Under the pieces are notes generated by a model that was not told where the DNA came from, ran no database searches, and saw only the letters and a program-made list of their open reading frames with translations. 64,000 bases of DNA from Isoetes taiwanensis (taxonomy: Eukaryota; Streptophyta; Lycopodiopsida; Isoetales; Isoetaceae), in assembly GCA_021234155.1 (NCBI GenBank), contig JAJEKV010000002.1, forward strand, positions 31,983,645 through 32,047,644, read 5' to 3'. Below are positions 1 to 11,029 of the stretch, one piece after another; positions within the stretch are counted from its first letter, which is position 1; each line of letters opens with the position of its first letter. The translations under genes were made by a program, and so were the position numbers.

Positions 1-172
1 GAACTTGATTAGAAAATTGCATTCTCTCACCACCACTCAGTTTCTTACTCGATTTTGAAGCCATTTGCCGCAAATTCCTTGCAAGGTGAAAGTGGAAGTC
101 ATTGGGAAATTCAAACAACGAGATACTTGTTTCTGGCAGTTTCTGGCTTGATTTGGGCTTGATCTTCTTGAT

Positions 173-662
173 GCAGCAGCCAAGAAGACTTCATTGTTCT
201 TATTTGATCAAAGATATGTATTATTTGGAAGTTCTTAAGCTGAAAATTCGATTCAGGTCACTTTAGGGCTGATTTATTATTGAAGGTCACTTTGCTGCCA
301 CCTTTATGCATAAAGAATGCATTGTATGAGAACAAGGGGTTTGTCACTTATTTGAATACTTGCCAACTTAATTTTGTATGCTTTCTTAATGATGTTTATG
401 CCCCAAAATCAGGGTTTAGGGTTCCTAAAGCCACATTCATACCACTACCTCATCATTGCATTGCATATACTTGATTATAGATCATAAACAAATTTCCCAT
501 TCAAGCATCGTCACTAATACTCTTTTTCATTTTTTAACGCAGCAGTCGAGAAGCTTGCCAAGAAGACTTCATTGCCTAGTATTTGATAACATGTATTATT
601 ATTGCAACCTTCTTAAGCTCAGAATTCAGATTTATATCACTTTAGGGCTGATTTATTTTTGA
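173..662. repeat. Diverged direct repeat, two units
   Basis: A unit at about 173-285 recurs at about 538-660. Both begin with a GCAGCAG/CCAAGAAGACTTCATTG-type stretch and end with CACTTTAGGGCTGATTTATT. The short ORFs crossing it are shared between units only as repeat sequence, so I do not call them genes. A small GGAATGTTTGCT repeat lies at 819-890. No other feature was seen in 1-1007. Confidence 0.6.
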
Positions 663-1007
663 ATTGTCAATGTGGTTGCCGCTATAGCTTTCTGGGCTGT
701 CATAACATGTTTTCAGACTCAAAGGAGCCTTTAAGTAGCCTCCTTCTTGCATATATCAGGGCTGTAATAGACCCTAATTGGGCTGCCCCTTTTCTGCCCC
801 CTTTGTGCATTGTAATGTTTGGAATGTTTGCTGGAATGTTTGCTTCTTGAGTTGGAATGTTTATTGGAATGTTTGCTTATTGAGTTGACATTGTTTTTAA
901 TGATTTTAGGCCCCAAAATCAGAGTTCTTGTGCATGCTAGTTAGCTAGTATTTGTTAGATTTCTTTTTATATTGTGTAGCTCATGTGCTTGCTTCACATG
1001 CAGATAA

Positions 1008-1286
1008 ATGGCAACACACAAGAATGTTGTTATTTGCCTTAGCGAGGGAGATGAAAACAAACAAAAAGTTGGATTTGTAAAGGTACATATGAATGCACAT
1101 TATTCAGATTTACGGCGAGAGATTGAACTTGATGAGCTAGAAGCTTTGGAGGGCCAGGAATTTGTGTTTTTAGGGGAAAGAAAGCTTGCCTTGTTCAAGA
1201 AGCAAGAGGCAAGATTTATAGTGAATGAGGATGAGGTGTGTGTGAAGATCATAGGTGCCTCAGCTGATAATCATGGAATAATTTAA
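1008..1286 (+). CDS. Small hypothetical protein, possibly beta-grasp (ubiquitin-like)
   Basis: A 92-codon ORF starts with ATGGCA just after an AT-rich leader and ends in TAA. The pattern is a beta strand (VGFVKVHM), a helix with DLRREIELDELE, then FVFLGERKLALFKKQE and VCVKI. That order resembles ubiquitin-like or other beta-grasp folds, but the likeness is by eye and weak. It lies about 1 kb upstream of a zinc-finger ORF and 2.3 kb upstream of a transposase-like ORF on the same strand. It may be the first exon of that mobile element rather than a host gene. Function unknown. Confidence 0.35.
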   Translation: MATHKNVVICLSEGDENKQKVGFVKVHMNAHYSDLRREIELDELEALEGQEFVFLGERKLALFKKQEARFIVNEDEVCVKIIGASADNHGII

Positions 1287-1463
1287 GGGCTAAACTTAGC
1301 TATTTGGCAGTTTTTTAGCACATTTTTGAAAAAAATTGGCTAAAGTAAATGGAAAAAATTAGGGCAAAAATAATAATTTTAGCTTAACCTTTTTCGGGAC
1401 TGCACCAATCCTGGAGCTCTTTAGCCAAATGCTAGAAAGTAAGAGGGTGAAATTTTGTATTGT

Positions 1464-1865
1464 TTAGCTAAACCACAGAAACTTTTAGAATGACTTTTGG
1501 GCTAGTTTAGCTAATATCATTCTAGTTTATAAGAAATATATGATTAGTAGTTTAGTTTCTAGCATTATAAATTAATTTGAGTCATAGATTTTGCTAATTA
1601 GCATTATTTTAGAATGTTTTCACAAAGAAATGACTAAAATAAGTGAAAACAATTGAAAAAAGTATAGTAATTTGGCTTAATATTTTCTGTTGTCCACATC
1701 ATAGAAATTTTTGGGATGATATTTGGGTTAGTTTAGCTAAACGCTAGACGATATGAGAGGAAAAATATGTAGAGTTTAGCTAAACCACAGAAAGTTTTGG
1801 GATTAATATAGAGCAAGTTTAGCTAAAATCATTCTGGCTAATAAGAAATATGCGATTAGTAATTT
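1464..1865. repeat. Imperfect direct repeat in spacer or intron
   Basis: The block TTTAGCTAAACCACAGAAA ... ATCATTCTAG ... AAGAAATAT.GATTAGTA occurs at 1464-1556 and 1776-1865. A partial third copy lies at 1692-1748. The sequence is AT-rich and non-coding, between the small ORF and the zinc-finger ORF. It may be intronic in the mobile element. Confidence 0.55.
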
Positions 1866-2075
1866 ATTCCATGCTGATAATCAGCCCATTCAGCCCACTA
1901 AACGAAGGAAATTCGGATGTAGAAGTGATCACTATGGAAGGGGTGAGTACCAATATAAAGCAAGAAGATCCCATTGAACCACTTCCAAGTCAAGAGTCTA
2001 TGAGTAGATTAGAATCCAAAATAGCTACAAGGGTCTCTAACAAATAAGTGGATGTATGCATATTGAAGGGCAAAA

Positions 2076-2655
2076 ATGAAGATGAAGCTTGAAGGCAAGA
2101 AAGATCGTTTTGAGCTAATGTCTTTTGACTTTAATGGTGCTGCTGTATTTTGTATTTGGTGTGTGGAGTGCCATGCACGATATGGAAAGGGAGGAGAGGA
2201 TATGATGTACAATTACATGGCTCGTCATGTACAATCCAAAGAACACAAGATCAATCTTCAAAGAAACCTTGATGCCACCCAAGAGAATGTCTCGGAAGTG
2301 AATAGTAAGGAAGATATTATAGCTGAAAATAGGGCTGCTGTGGAGGCTTGTATGGCCACTAAAGTGAGGCCTTTTGTCGAGGAGACACATGTAGACTTTG
2401 ACTTGTATAATGAAACTTTGGGAGGTTATGTGAGAAAGGAGGATATTTGCATTATTTGTAAACTTTGCAGCAAACCCCTTCGTCTCTTTCCCGATCGAGG
2501 GGATGTGGTTGAAAATATGAAGAAGCACATCAAAAGTACTCGTCATGCTAAAAAATGGGCAGCAAATGCCAAGCACCAAGGCAAAGTGGAAGACCAAGGA
2601 AAGAGATCGTGGTGGACGCATCACAAAAAAACATGCTTGCATTCTTTCGAAGAGG
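2076..2655 (+). CDS. Double C2H2-like zinc-finger exon, probably transposon-encoded
   Basis: The ORF begins at ATG 2076 (MKMKLEGKKDR). It contains two similar finger modules. The first has CIWCVEC and later MARHVQSKEHK. The second has CIICKLC and later MKKHIKSTRHAKKW. Each is therefore a paired-cysteine segment followed about 25 residues later by an H-x5-H helix, as in the DNA-binding ends of many transposases. The ORF reads past a good splice donor at 2656 (CGAAGAG then GTAAGG), so the exon probably stops there and the residues after it are intronic. A candidate acceptor (TTTTGTAGCAG) follows near 2735. Its place between the 92-codon ORF and the transposase-like ORF suggests it is the DNA-binding part of the same element. 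DNA binding is inferred from the fingers only. Confidence 0.45.
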
Positions 2656-3350
2656 TAAGGCTGCACTTGCTTTGTTTTTAGTTATTTATACTTAGTTGAG
2701 GCTCTAATTTGTTCACTAATCTCTGTTTTGTAGCAGACCTGTTTTGCCCACAATAATTTTTGTTTATTGGATTATGAACTTGCTGGTTAACAATCAATTG
2801 ACATGCATTTCATTTGCATTTCATGTGACCATGAACTCAGGATGCTTTGCCTTTGATATTTCGCTTATATTGACCAATCTAAAGACACTAATTTGGACTC
2901 TTGCATATTTCATAGAGCTGGGAACACTAAGGGAGGCCGAATGTAGTACTTCAAGTAAGTGCAAACGCCCTGATTTATGTTCATTTACATTCCAACGTGT
3001 TGTTTTCTACATTATTCTTGCATTATCTCTTCTATATTCCTAGTTTTAGCCTCTTGAAAACAGGAAATCTCTATTTGGCATCATTATGTTGGGGATATTG
3101 GCAATTAGAGTATAGATATGGCTCCAACACAAGGGACTTAAGGGCTTTTTTGGATGACTCAAAGGTTGGACGAAATTGGTACTTTGAACCGATGTTAAAT
3201 GCAAATTTTGAGCATGATGGGAGGCGCATTTGCATCGCTGGCACCTTTAGGCACGTCTCTTGTCGTAGAATATGTGATAGTAGCCTGCAGTTCTGGAATC
3301 TTCAATGCTCATTTTGTGCTTCAATACTGATTTTCATATGAGTTTATAGA

Positions 3351-4799
3351 CAAGATCAAAGAAAAGTTAGTAGAGGTCTAAGAAGCACAAATCAACACAT
3401 AAGAGTGGATTACCTAACTAATACGGAGCTAAAAGATATGGCTAAAGATTCAAGGGTCGAAAATAGACAGTTAAGAAGAGAATTGATGTTTTGTAAGAAG
3501 AAAAATGTGGCTTTATCAGTGAAGGTGAGAACAATTAGGGATTCCTTGTGTGAATCCATGAATCGTGCGGATGTGAAAGAGTTTTGTAGAGACATTGTTG
3601 AGGCCCATTCACGAGGAAAATTTGAAGGTAAGACAGCTCTATGGAACTTCGTTACAGATGTTGCCCAAAACATTGTTAGGCCAAGTTACAAGAGAAGATA
3701 CAAGAAGACCACAAAAGACCTATTTGAGACAATCAAAATTTGGGGCGGACAAAGAATGCATAACTTTTTGTCCATTAACTTTTCTGGCCCTAGTTTGTCT
3801 ACCACGCTGCGATCGACGAGGAAGAATTTTGCTTACAAATGTGGCATAAGGGAAGAAACGTTTGCTTTTCTAGGAGGCCATATGACACGAATTGGCTTGC
3901 CACTTAGATCAGTACCATCCATTGTGGCAGAGGATGAGACTGTTATAAAGAGAGCAGTACAATGGATTGCAAGAGATGATACCTTGATTGGATTTTGTGG
4001 TCTGAAAGAAGGGCATACTTGTGATCCTAGTTTTGTAATTCATGTTGGTAGTGGAGAGCTTGGATACACAACCATAATGGATGCATTTGAGTTAAACACC
4101 ATTGCACACTTTTTTCTAATCGTGAATCCTTTGCATCCACGCCTGCCTAGACTTGTCTTGTCTATCCAACTTACATGCAATAAGTTCAACCATGACGAGG
4201 TAAGAATCCAATGGCAAAATGTTCAAGCCTTTTGGGATTCACACTTGAGGCATGTATTGGGACCATTAGTCGGTCATAGCTCGATGGGAGATGCGTCGTA
4301 GAGGGCATGTATGCTTGAAGACTACACATCCTTGAAGCAAGTGAATGGAAGATATGCCATACCTTGGGAGGGTTGGGTGTTTACTGCAGCCATAAGAGAT
4401 GATGGAAGCATTTGTGGACTTCATGATCAAGATTTCATCCATAACGGCAAGAAACTAATCAATCCGATGGACAATGCTTCAAGGAGATTGTATCTAGGAA
4501 ATGAGTATGTGACGTTGAATGATGTATGGCATGTCTTCAACATGTTTCAAGGGGAACATGGACTCCAATTGGGAGATGTTGAAAGGAAAGATAGGCAAAA
4601 TTGGAGGGCTGCTCAAAGGATAGCTTCACGAAAGGTTCAGGGTTGTTTGCAAAGATTAAGAGATCCAAGTACATCCAAACCAATGAGAACTTTAGGGACT
4701 GAAATATACTTGCATGTTATTTTCCAATACATTGACGTATTTCTATCACCACATTTGGATCTTCGGGCATCAAATGAAAGGTGTCTAGCCTCTAATTAA
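3351..4799 (+). pseudogene. DDE transposase-like ORF (P/Kolobok-like), one in-frame stop
   Basis: One reading frame runs from about 3351, after a candidate acceptor GAGTTTATAG, to TAA at 4797-4799. A single TAG at 4299-4301 interrupts it. The N-terminal part is charged and coiled-coil-like (ENRQLRREL...). The middle has an acidic candidate catalytic segment (PSIVAEDETVIKRAVQW) and a turn GFCGLKEGHTCDPSF. After VNPLHPRLPRLVL comes GPLVGHSSMGDAS. The C-terminal part has GLHDQDFIHNGKKLIN, a D..H..KK..N motif typical of P-element/Kolobok-type transposases, then DRQNWRAAQRIASRKV. Family assignment is by motif memory and not certain. The stop, with no intact upstream exons, makes it a relic. No terminal inverted repeats were found. 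Confidence 0.5.
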
Positions 4800-5119
4800 A
4801 TATGTTTGTATATTTCATTGTGTTTGCATATTGTAGTCTAATAATTTGTGTTTATCTTTCTTGTATTTCAGGGAACAAAGGGAAGCAAAAGGTGTGATTG
4901 TCTCGAGGATTGCCTAAAACAGTAGTTAGCTGATCATAAACAGTAGCAGTAGCATTTGATCATAAACAGTAGCATTTTGTTGTCACCTTAAGGGCAATTT
5001 TGTTATGGCAGAATGTTTCACATTTCTGTCCAAGACTACAGACTATTTTCATGTGTAAATCATTTTGTTATGCTTAATACCATGTTGATCTATCGGATTT
5101 GATATCGGATGCCAATCTC
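4800..5119. other. AT-rich spacer downstream of the transposase relic
   Basis: No gene is visible. It holds a short repeat of 'GATCATAAACAGTAGCA' at 4933-4974 and nothing else I can support. It may be the 3' untranslated end of the element. Confidence 0.4.
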
Positions 5120-5216
5120 TTTGTATTCAAGGTTATAAAGCAGCATGTTTTCCCTTTGTATTCAAGGTTATAAAGCAGCATGTTTTCCCTTTGTATTCAA
5201 GGTTATAAAGCAGCAG
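5120..5216. repeat. 35-bp tandem repeat, about 2.8 copies
   Basis: Units start at 5120, 5155 and 5190, each beginning TTTGTATTCAAGGTTATAAA. The first two are identical. Confidence 0.9.
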
Positions 5217-5380
5217 GTTGTCATGCATTCTGAAATAGATAAAAAGCCATATGCATTAAGGTGTCTTAGTGTCTCTCAAAGCAATGTGTTTGATTTTGAA
5301 TGATAAACAGGTCTCTATCTTGGCATAATGCCTAATGAAGCTGAATCATATATATGGTGCAATTGGGTGCAATTTGTGGA

Positions 5381-5493
5381 TTTATCAAATTGCATGCCTT
5401 GTATATTAACTGTCTAGATGATTACAGCAAAGGATAATGTATTATCAATTTGTATTATCAAATTGCATGCCTTGTATATTAACTGTCTAGTTG
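5381..5493. repeat. Short direct repeat 73 bp apart
   Basis: TATCAAATTGCATGCCTTGT and the following TATTAACTGTCTAG occur at 5383 and again at 5456. Non-coding. Confidence 0.8.
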
Positions 5494-5778
5494 ATGTAAA
5501 AGCTAAATTTGTCGTATGCATGTTTTGGATTGTTGTTTTCGATTGTAAAAACTGCATGACTTAAAGATCAGGGCGCTCAACTTGTTCTAAAAACCATTTT
5601 ATATTCAAATATTTAAGCCTGTTTTACAAAAAGAGAAAGTGTCGACTTGCCAACCAGTTACAAAATACAATACAGCAAAAAGCTTGCAAGTTTTTTACAA
5701 CAGTTACTTTAAATTACAGCAATAAGCATTGCATGTTTAAAGCTTCACAACTAAAAGCATTTACAGCCCTTTGCAGTA

Positions 5779-5868
5779 CAGCCGAGAACAAAAAACTTGA
5801 AGATTTACAGCCGAGAACAAAAAACTTGAAGATTTCATACAGCCGAGAACAAAAAACATGAAGATTTC
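5779..5868. repeat. 28-32 bp tandem repeat, three copies
   Basis: Units ACAGCCGAGAACAAAAAACT-TGAAGATTT start at 5779, 5807 and 5839. The third has a four-base insertion before it. The surrounding sequence to 6440 is otherwise without a supportable gene; short ORFs near 5930-6340 overlap on both strands and look like chance. Confidence 0.85.
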
Positions 5869-6448
5869 GAAGAAAAACATGATATTTCAGACTGAAGTTG
5901 AGATCAAAGCACTGTTTTCAGACTAAAGGTGGCCGGGAGGGGGCATTTTCAAATCAACTCGAAGGTAAAGCCCATCTGCTTCCATACTAATCTACAAAAG
6001 ATGCTCCTCAGCTGGATTTACCTGCTCAATCCACTGCTTCACCTTACCAGAAACTCTAGCTCCTTGTTCCACCAAGCGTTGCACCTCCAAGCACGAAAAC
6101 TTAGCCACAGAAGTCATCTGCATGCCCGGATGGCTAGAGGAGGTCGATTCTTCCACAGGTTTCCTTGCAGTATATTTGATTCTGGCCATATTTACTTTGA
6201 ACAAGAGCAAATCGGAAGAGAAGGCACTTCGGATTGATCGGAAGAGCAAATTGGAAGAGAAGAGCAAATCGGAATAGATGGCAGGATGGCGCCAAACCTA
6301 CGCCAAACTGAGAGAGAAGGAACTGAGAGGAATGAATCGACAAATGTCTAATCAGACATCATGAAAGGCCATTATTTGCATGGCTCGATTTTCGAGCCGT
6401 GCAATAATACCTTTAAGAAGCAAATATCTTTCCTATTTAACCTTAATA

Positions 6449-6720
6449 TTTCAATACCATATTTCAATAGTTCTCATAGTTCTCAATACCATAGTTCAAT
6501 AGTTCTCAATACCATATTTCAATAGTTCTCATAGTTCTCAATACCATAGTTCAATAGTTCTCAATACCATATTTCAATAGTTCTCAATACCATAGTTCAA
6601 TAGTTCTCATAGTTCAATACCATATTTCAATACAATAGTTCTCAGATTTCCCTATTTCAATACCATATTTCAATACCATAGTTCTCATACATCATTCTAA
6701 TAGCGTTTCATTCTAATAGC
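6449..6720. repeat. AT-rich minisatellite (CAATACCATA.TTCAATAGTTCT)n
   Basis: Irregular units of about 19-23 bp built from 'CAATACCATAGTTCAATAG' and 'TTCTCATAGTTCTC' fill this stretch. Copy borders are blurred, as expected for slippage. Confidence 0.85.
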
Positions 6721-7485
6721 ATTCTAAGCTAGTTCTCAAGTCTAATGGTGTAATGGAAAAAATATTTCGATTTTTTTCTCCTCTGTCGCATAGACCCCGT
6801 GATCAATATGCCATGTTTATCCTGGAACGTGGCCAACTCAACGTGACCAAGGTCCATGGGGGTCCATGCGAGCATATGTGGCCTCTAAATAGAACCCAGA
6901 CCTATGTCCTCACAAAAGGTACAAAGTCGGAAAGGGATTATATAATTTGGCACAATCAATCGTAAATCTACGGATAGGGGCTATAATGTATGTTAGTTCG
7001 AAAAACCGTATGGTATGGGTTTTTCTAGTCCAAAAAGCCGTATACAGGGGTTTTTCTGTGACCCCTCAAACGCACATGCCATCTGTCCATATATAGAGGT
7101 GCACCCCCGGGGGGAGTTGGGAGCTCGTCATGGTTGGATTTGGGTATTTTACAGTTGTCTAGCTTTGTTGCACCTTTTGTTGACGTTGCTTGACATCCGC
7201 TTGAACTGCTAGGCTGCGAGATCGTGATAGTCTTCCCTCTGGCTTTTATGCGCTCCACTATGAATTGTCATTTCGAGGAAGATTATACTCTTTAACCCTA
7301 GCTCATGATGCTAATCTAGGCTTCCCCGTTCAACATACTCCTGCACCTGTATATTTTCCTTGCGTTCTTCCGTTTGAAATCATGTGCATCGAGTCGGTGA
7401 AGGGGTTGAGATCGTCTTTCTGCTGTGAGCTCGTGGATGTGGCAGACGGGTGCTTGACAGTCCAGAAGGTTCTTGATGCAGATGA
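6721..7485. other. Stretch without a supportable gene
   Basis: Only short overlapping ORFs on both strands. A small repeated phrase CCGTAT....GGGTTTTTCT occurs twice at 7006-7050. It may be the decayed downstream part of the minus-strand LTR element whose gag-like ORF ends at 7486. Confidence 0.35.
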
Positions 7486-8144
7486 TTAACATATGTCTTC
7501 CATTCGATGAAGATTGTTGATGGGCCAGTTGTGCCCTGTACTACTCATTTTGTTTGTAGAGGTGTTTGCCATTGTGCTTCGCCCTTTGGATATGTCTTCC
7601 ACTCTCCTCCCTTCATTTGTCAGTACATCGCCTAGGTCTTCAATCTCTTCAAGAAGTTGTGCCTCTTGCTCTTCTGTGGCTCTAGCCTCGTTCTCCAAAA
7701 GCAAATGCTCGTATATCCTAGAGTCTAAGGGTTCAGATCAAATGACTACTTGAAGGGCTCTCTTACAATATTCTGGCACTATAGCAAGCAAGATGGCTGG
7801 GTTAGTATTAATAGAGACATACTTATATCCTTCAAGTCTATGGACATTACGATATGTGATCTTGGCATGAACTGAGCTTTGTTTTACAAAGCCTTCATGA
7901 TGTTTGAGACATACTCTCGAGATCTTAGCAAAGGTTGGTTTTCGGGGGTTCCAATACTCTGCACATGGATTGACTTGGGCAGCTCTAGACTCTAGCTCCT
8001 TTCTAGATATCATGGCAATAGGGAGTGTCAATGTGGCAGCTAAGTCAAATTCTATTGGAAAGACAACAGAAAAGGCCTCTGGTATGAGAAGAGGTGATGT
8101 ATCTATATTTGAGCTTGTGTTGCTATGCTGACGGTCAGATGACT
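7486..8144 (-). pseudogene. Gag-like ORF of minus-strand LTR retrotransposon, one stop
   Basis: A single minus-strand frame is open from about 8144 to 7741. It meets a stop at 7738-7740 and continues in the same frame to 7486. The upstream half includes PIEFDLAATLTLPIAMISRK and CAEYWNPRKPTFAKISRVC. The downstream half is acidic and helical (LLLENEARATEEQEAQLLEE). I recognise no catalytic motif. The gag call rests on position: on the minus strand it follows an LTR, an iMet primer-binding site at 9097-9086 and a roughly 0.95-kb leader. A start codon is not obvious, so it may be a spliced exon or decayed. Confidence 0.35.
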
Positions 8145-8409
8145 ATAACAAAGGAATTTCTTGAGCGCTTCTACTCGGGAGTAAGGCATCAAGTTTGTGC
8201 TGAGAGAAGGGCTTGCAAGGTTCCATTGGGGTGGTGGTTCTATTTATAAACAAACCCTAATTTGGAAGACAAAATTTAGGGTTTGAGCAATTTTTGGTCA
8301 TTTTGGTCATAAATGGATTTCAGATTATTTAATGGTCCTATTGCAATAAATTTCAGGTGATTTGGAGCTGTCTAGCTCAAGTTATGAAGGTTCAAAGTTT
8401 TGACCCCCC

Positions 8410-8885
8410 ACACACAGTGCGCAAGAGGCTGGTCTTACAATTTAGAAAGGGCTCCATGCACACTTTGTGAGTGGTTGCCACCTGTTTATGTCCTAGATGA
8501 TTTTAAAAGTTGGTATGAAGGCAGAATCTTGCTTATCTCGAGGAGTTAAGCTAGGATACGCCCTTATTTCTTGTTTTAGACTCGTCTTCGTGTAGATCCG
8601 TGGTCAAACACTCACACAGTGCGGGAGAGCCCCGAGCTAATTTTTAGCTAAGGCTATGGGCACACTCTGTGATTCTTAACTAAAATTTATGTTTTCTAAA
8701 CATATTCTTAGGGGTATGACAGGTATTCCTAGCTTAAAATTTGATTTTAAACCTTCTTATGCTATCAGATTACTCTAATTATCTATATTTCTTGTTGAAC
8801 TATGGTCAAATACTCACACAATGCGCGAGAACCCCGAGCTAATTTTTAGCTAAGGCCTTGGGCGCACTCTATGAGTGGTCACTCT
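8410..8885 (-). repeat. Leader-region repeat of the LTR element
   Basis: A block with CTCACACA.TGCG, then CCCCGAGCTAATTTTTAGCT, then a G..CGCACTCT.TGA ending recurs at about 8603-8685 and 8806-8880. A degraded copy lies at about 8410-8480. Its centre CTAATTTTTAG is self-complementary. It lies between the primer-binding site and the gag-like ORF, so it is probably leader sequence. Confidence 0.6.
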
Positions 8886-9085
8886 TTCTAGTGGCCGAAA
8901 TTTTCAAGTTTATTTTTCATTAAGTACTATTAGCTTAGCTCTTTTACACTACTGATGGGAAAGAAATTTATCCCTGCCCATTCCCCGAGGTTCCTGCTTG
9001 GGATTTCAACTCCAAGACTGAAAATCTAGACTGTAAGTACTGTTAGGAAAATGGCCAATGCTCGATCCTGGTCCTCCAAGATCAT

Positions 9086-9097
9086 GCTCTAATACCA
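9086..9097 (-). other. Primer-binding site, tRNA-iMet type
   Basis: On the minus strand the sequence is TGGTATTAGAGC, one base from the plant iMet primer-binding consensus TGGTATCAGAGC. It directly follows the LTR end. Confidence 0.75.
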
Positions 9098-9098
9098 C

Positions 9099-10620
9099 TG
9101 TGATGTCCTCTGCTCGTATACGATGCTCCCATCATACAGAACCGGAGTTCATCCTTCCTGTCAATGCCCGTGCTGACATGAGGCCATCCACCTAACATCA
9201 ACAGTCAAGAATCCAATGGGGAAGAATGAACGTGTCATTCATCCCGTCTCCCTCAGGACCTACCTACCTGCAGAAGCACATCAAACATGAGCACATAACA
9301 TCAAATAACATACATATCCACCTCGAAAGGTGGCTCACCATAACATAACATATGTAACAACAATATCAGTAACATCAACATAAGGGGAATCCTACCCATG
9401 GCTCAGATTCACGGGGATTGACTGACGGCTTGAGTCTCCAAAAGTCAATGCAGACAGAATTCATGGCAAATGGATTGGGCTGGCATAAGAATATGGCCGT
9501 TGGGTAGTCCGCTCCATCCGCCCCTCCTATGCATACTTTGCCGAATAGGCTGATAAGTCTTGGGACTCGACCGTAGCCTGCCAGGTGCATAGCCAAGGGG
9601 GCTACTCCTGGGTTGCATCTCCCCAGTTCCGATGAGGCAAGAGGAGATCACTCCTCCAGAGGCATGCATGCCCATCACAGGCGGCTAGAAGGCCAATGCC
9701 CGTCTATGACTTGAACACCATGGAAGGTGACGCATCACCCCAGAGGTATCGATCCCATGCCTTGCCCACCCGCAGTGGCAAACCATCAGGCCTAACCCGT
9801 TAAGATCCCTGGCAGGCTTTACACACCAGAGGGATCAATCTGCAATGGGACAAGTCCCCCTTATTTGCCGGTCTAGGCCCCCCACTCACAGCCAGGCGGG
9901 CTCTTACGCACAGGCCGCGTTAATTATGAATTAATGAGGCTATCTAGATACATCAACTACTGAGGCTTTCAGGGTCTCTACCCCCTTCCCAATACACAGG
10001 AGTGCACATAGAATAGAGCATCATCATTCATAGAACTGAAATATAGAATAACATCTAATCTATCTACCTAAACATACATGGTTAGGTTCCTTTGTTAGGG
10101 CTTATGATCTCAGAATCTATAAGGCCTCTAAGGCTAAATCAACATGCTAATCCAGCTCATTGCCGGACTGAAAGTTGGCATTGCACAACAGAATAGCCAT
10201 TTACCTAATCCATGGCTTGCTTCAGCTGCTCGAAAAGCGTCCATGCTCCTGTTCCGGCTGAAAGCAACTAAATCCGGAAGGTCTGTTGTGCAAATTCGGC
10301 TTGGCAGCATCTGGCAATGAGGAATGGCGCTAGCACTTGGCCGGAATGGCTCTTGGAAGCTGGAATGCAAAAAAGGAACACTTTTAAGGTTCCTGCCTCT
10401 TTATGCCCACGTTTTGGGGTTAGGGTCTAATGGGCCATATGGCTCATATGGGGTATTGCCACATGGCAATATAGGATATATTCACATGTTGCATAACATG
10501 TGCAATATAATGGGTTCTAAGCCGTCGTGTACATGCCATCATAGTCGTCATGTACTAGTGACGTGGCAGTATAATATATGTGTTTGTACCGTATACTATA
10601 CTGGAACATCACAAGGGTAT
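9099..10620 (-). mobile_element. 5' LTR of a minus-strand LTR retrotransposon (approximate right end)
   Basis: The left border is set by the primer-binding site. Homology in order to the second LTR at 28557-30010 supports the call. Shared blocks include a near-palindrome TATACGATGCTCCCATC, CGAAAGGTGGCTCA, ATCTCCCCAG, GCACAGGCCGC and GTCTCTACCC. The two are strongly diverged, so the right end is a guess. The primer site on the left shows this is a 5' LTR of its own element and not the 3' partner of the one at 28.5 kb. Confidence 0.6.
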
Positions 10621-11011
10621 ATACCATTTCAAAATATTTCTTTCTCTCCTTCTTTGTGTTTGTTTTATTTAGCCAAGTTGCATAAAAACCTAGGGTTGAA
10701 CGCAGATAGACATATTATATATTGGACCTCTTTTTCTTTTTTTCTTTTTATTTTTCATTTTCTCTTTTTATAAGTCTGTTGACCTTATTTTTTTCAAGTT
10801 GACCTAGTTATGTTCCTGTTTAGATGACATGTTTTTAAATTTCTTTTGCTCGTCCATTGCCCATCTTGATTCTTGTAAAGTCTCCCATACATTTCGTTTG
10901 ATCAATTTAACATTGGATTGGGGGAATTGTCATTTTTTTCTTGTTTCTCCGATGCATATTCTTCTCTTTGTATAATCTATCTCCCAAATATCTATTAGCA
11001 GCTAATTTGCT
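10621..11011. other. Pyrimidine-rich spacer
   Basis: T-rich sequence with no supportable gene or repeat. It ends where LINE homology begins. Confidence 0.4.
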
Positions 11012-11029
11012 TCAACTATCCTTCTATGC

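Noticed and set aside
3410-3673. Minus-strand ORF inside the transposase relic
   Set aside because: Shadow of the plus-strand frame; the plus-strand motifs are much stronger.
6134-6343. Overlapping ORFs on both strands
   Set aside because: Short, mutually overlapping and without motifs; repeat-like sequence (GGAAGAGCAAAT).
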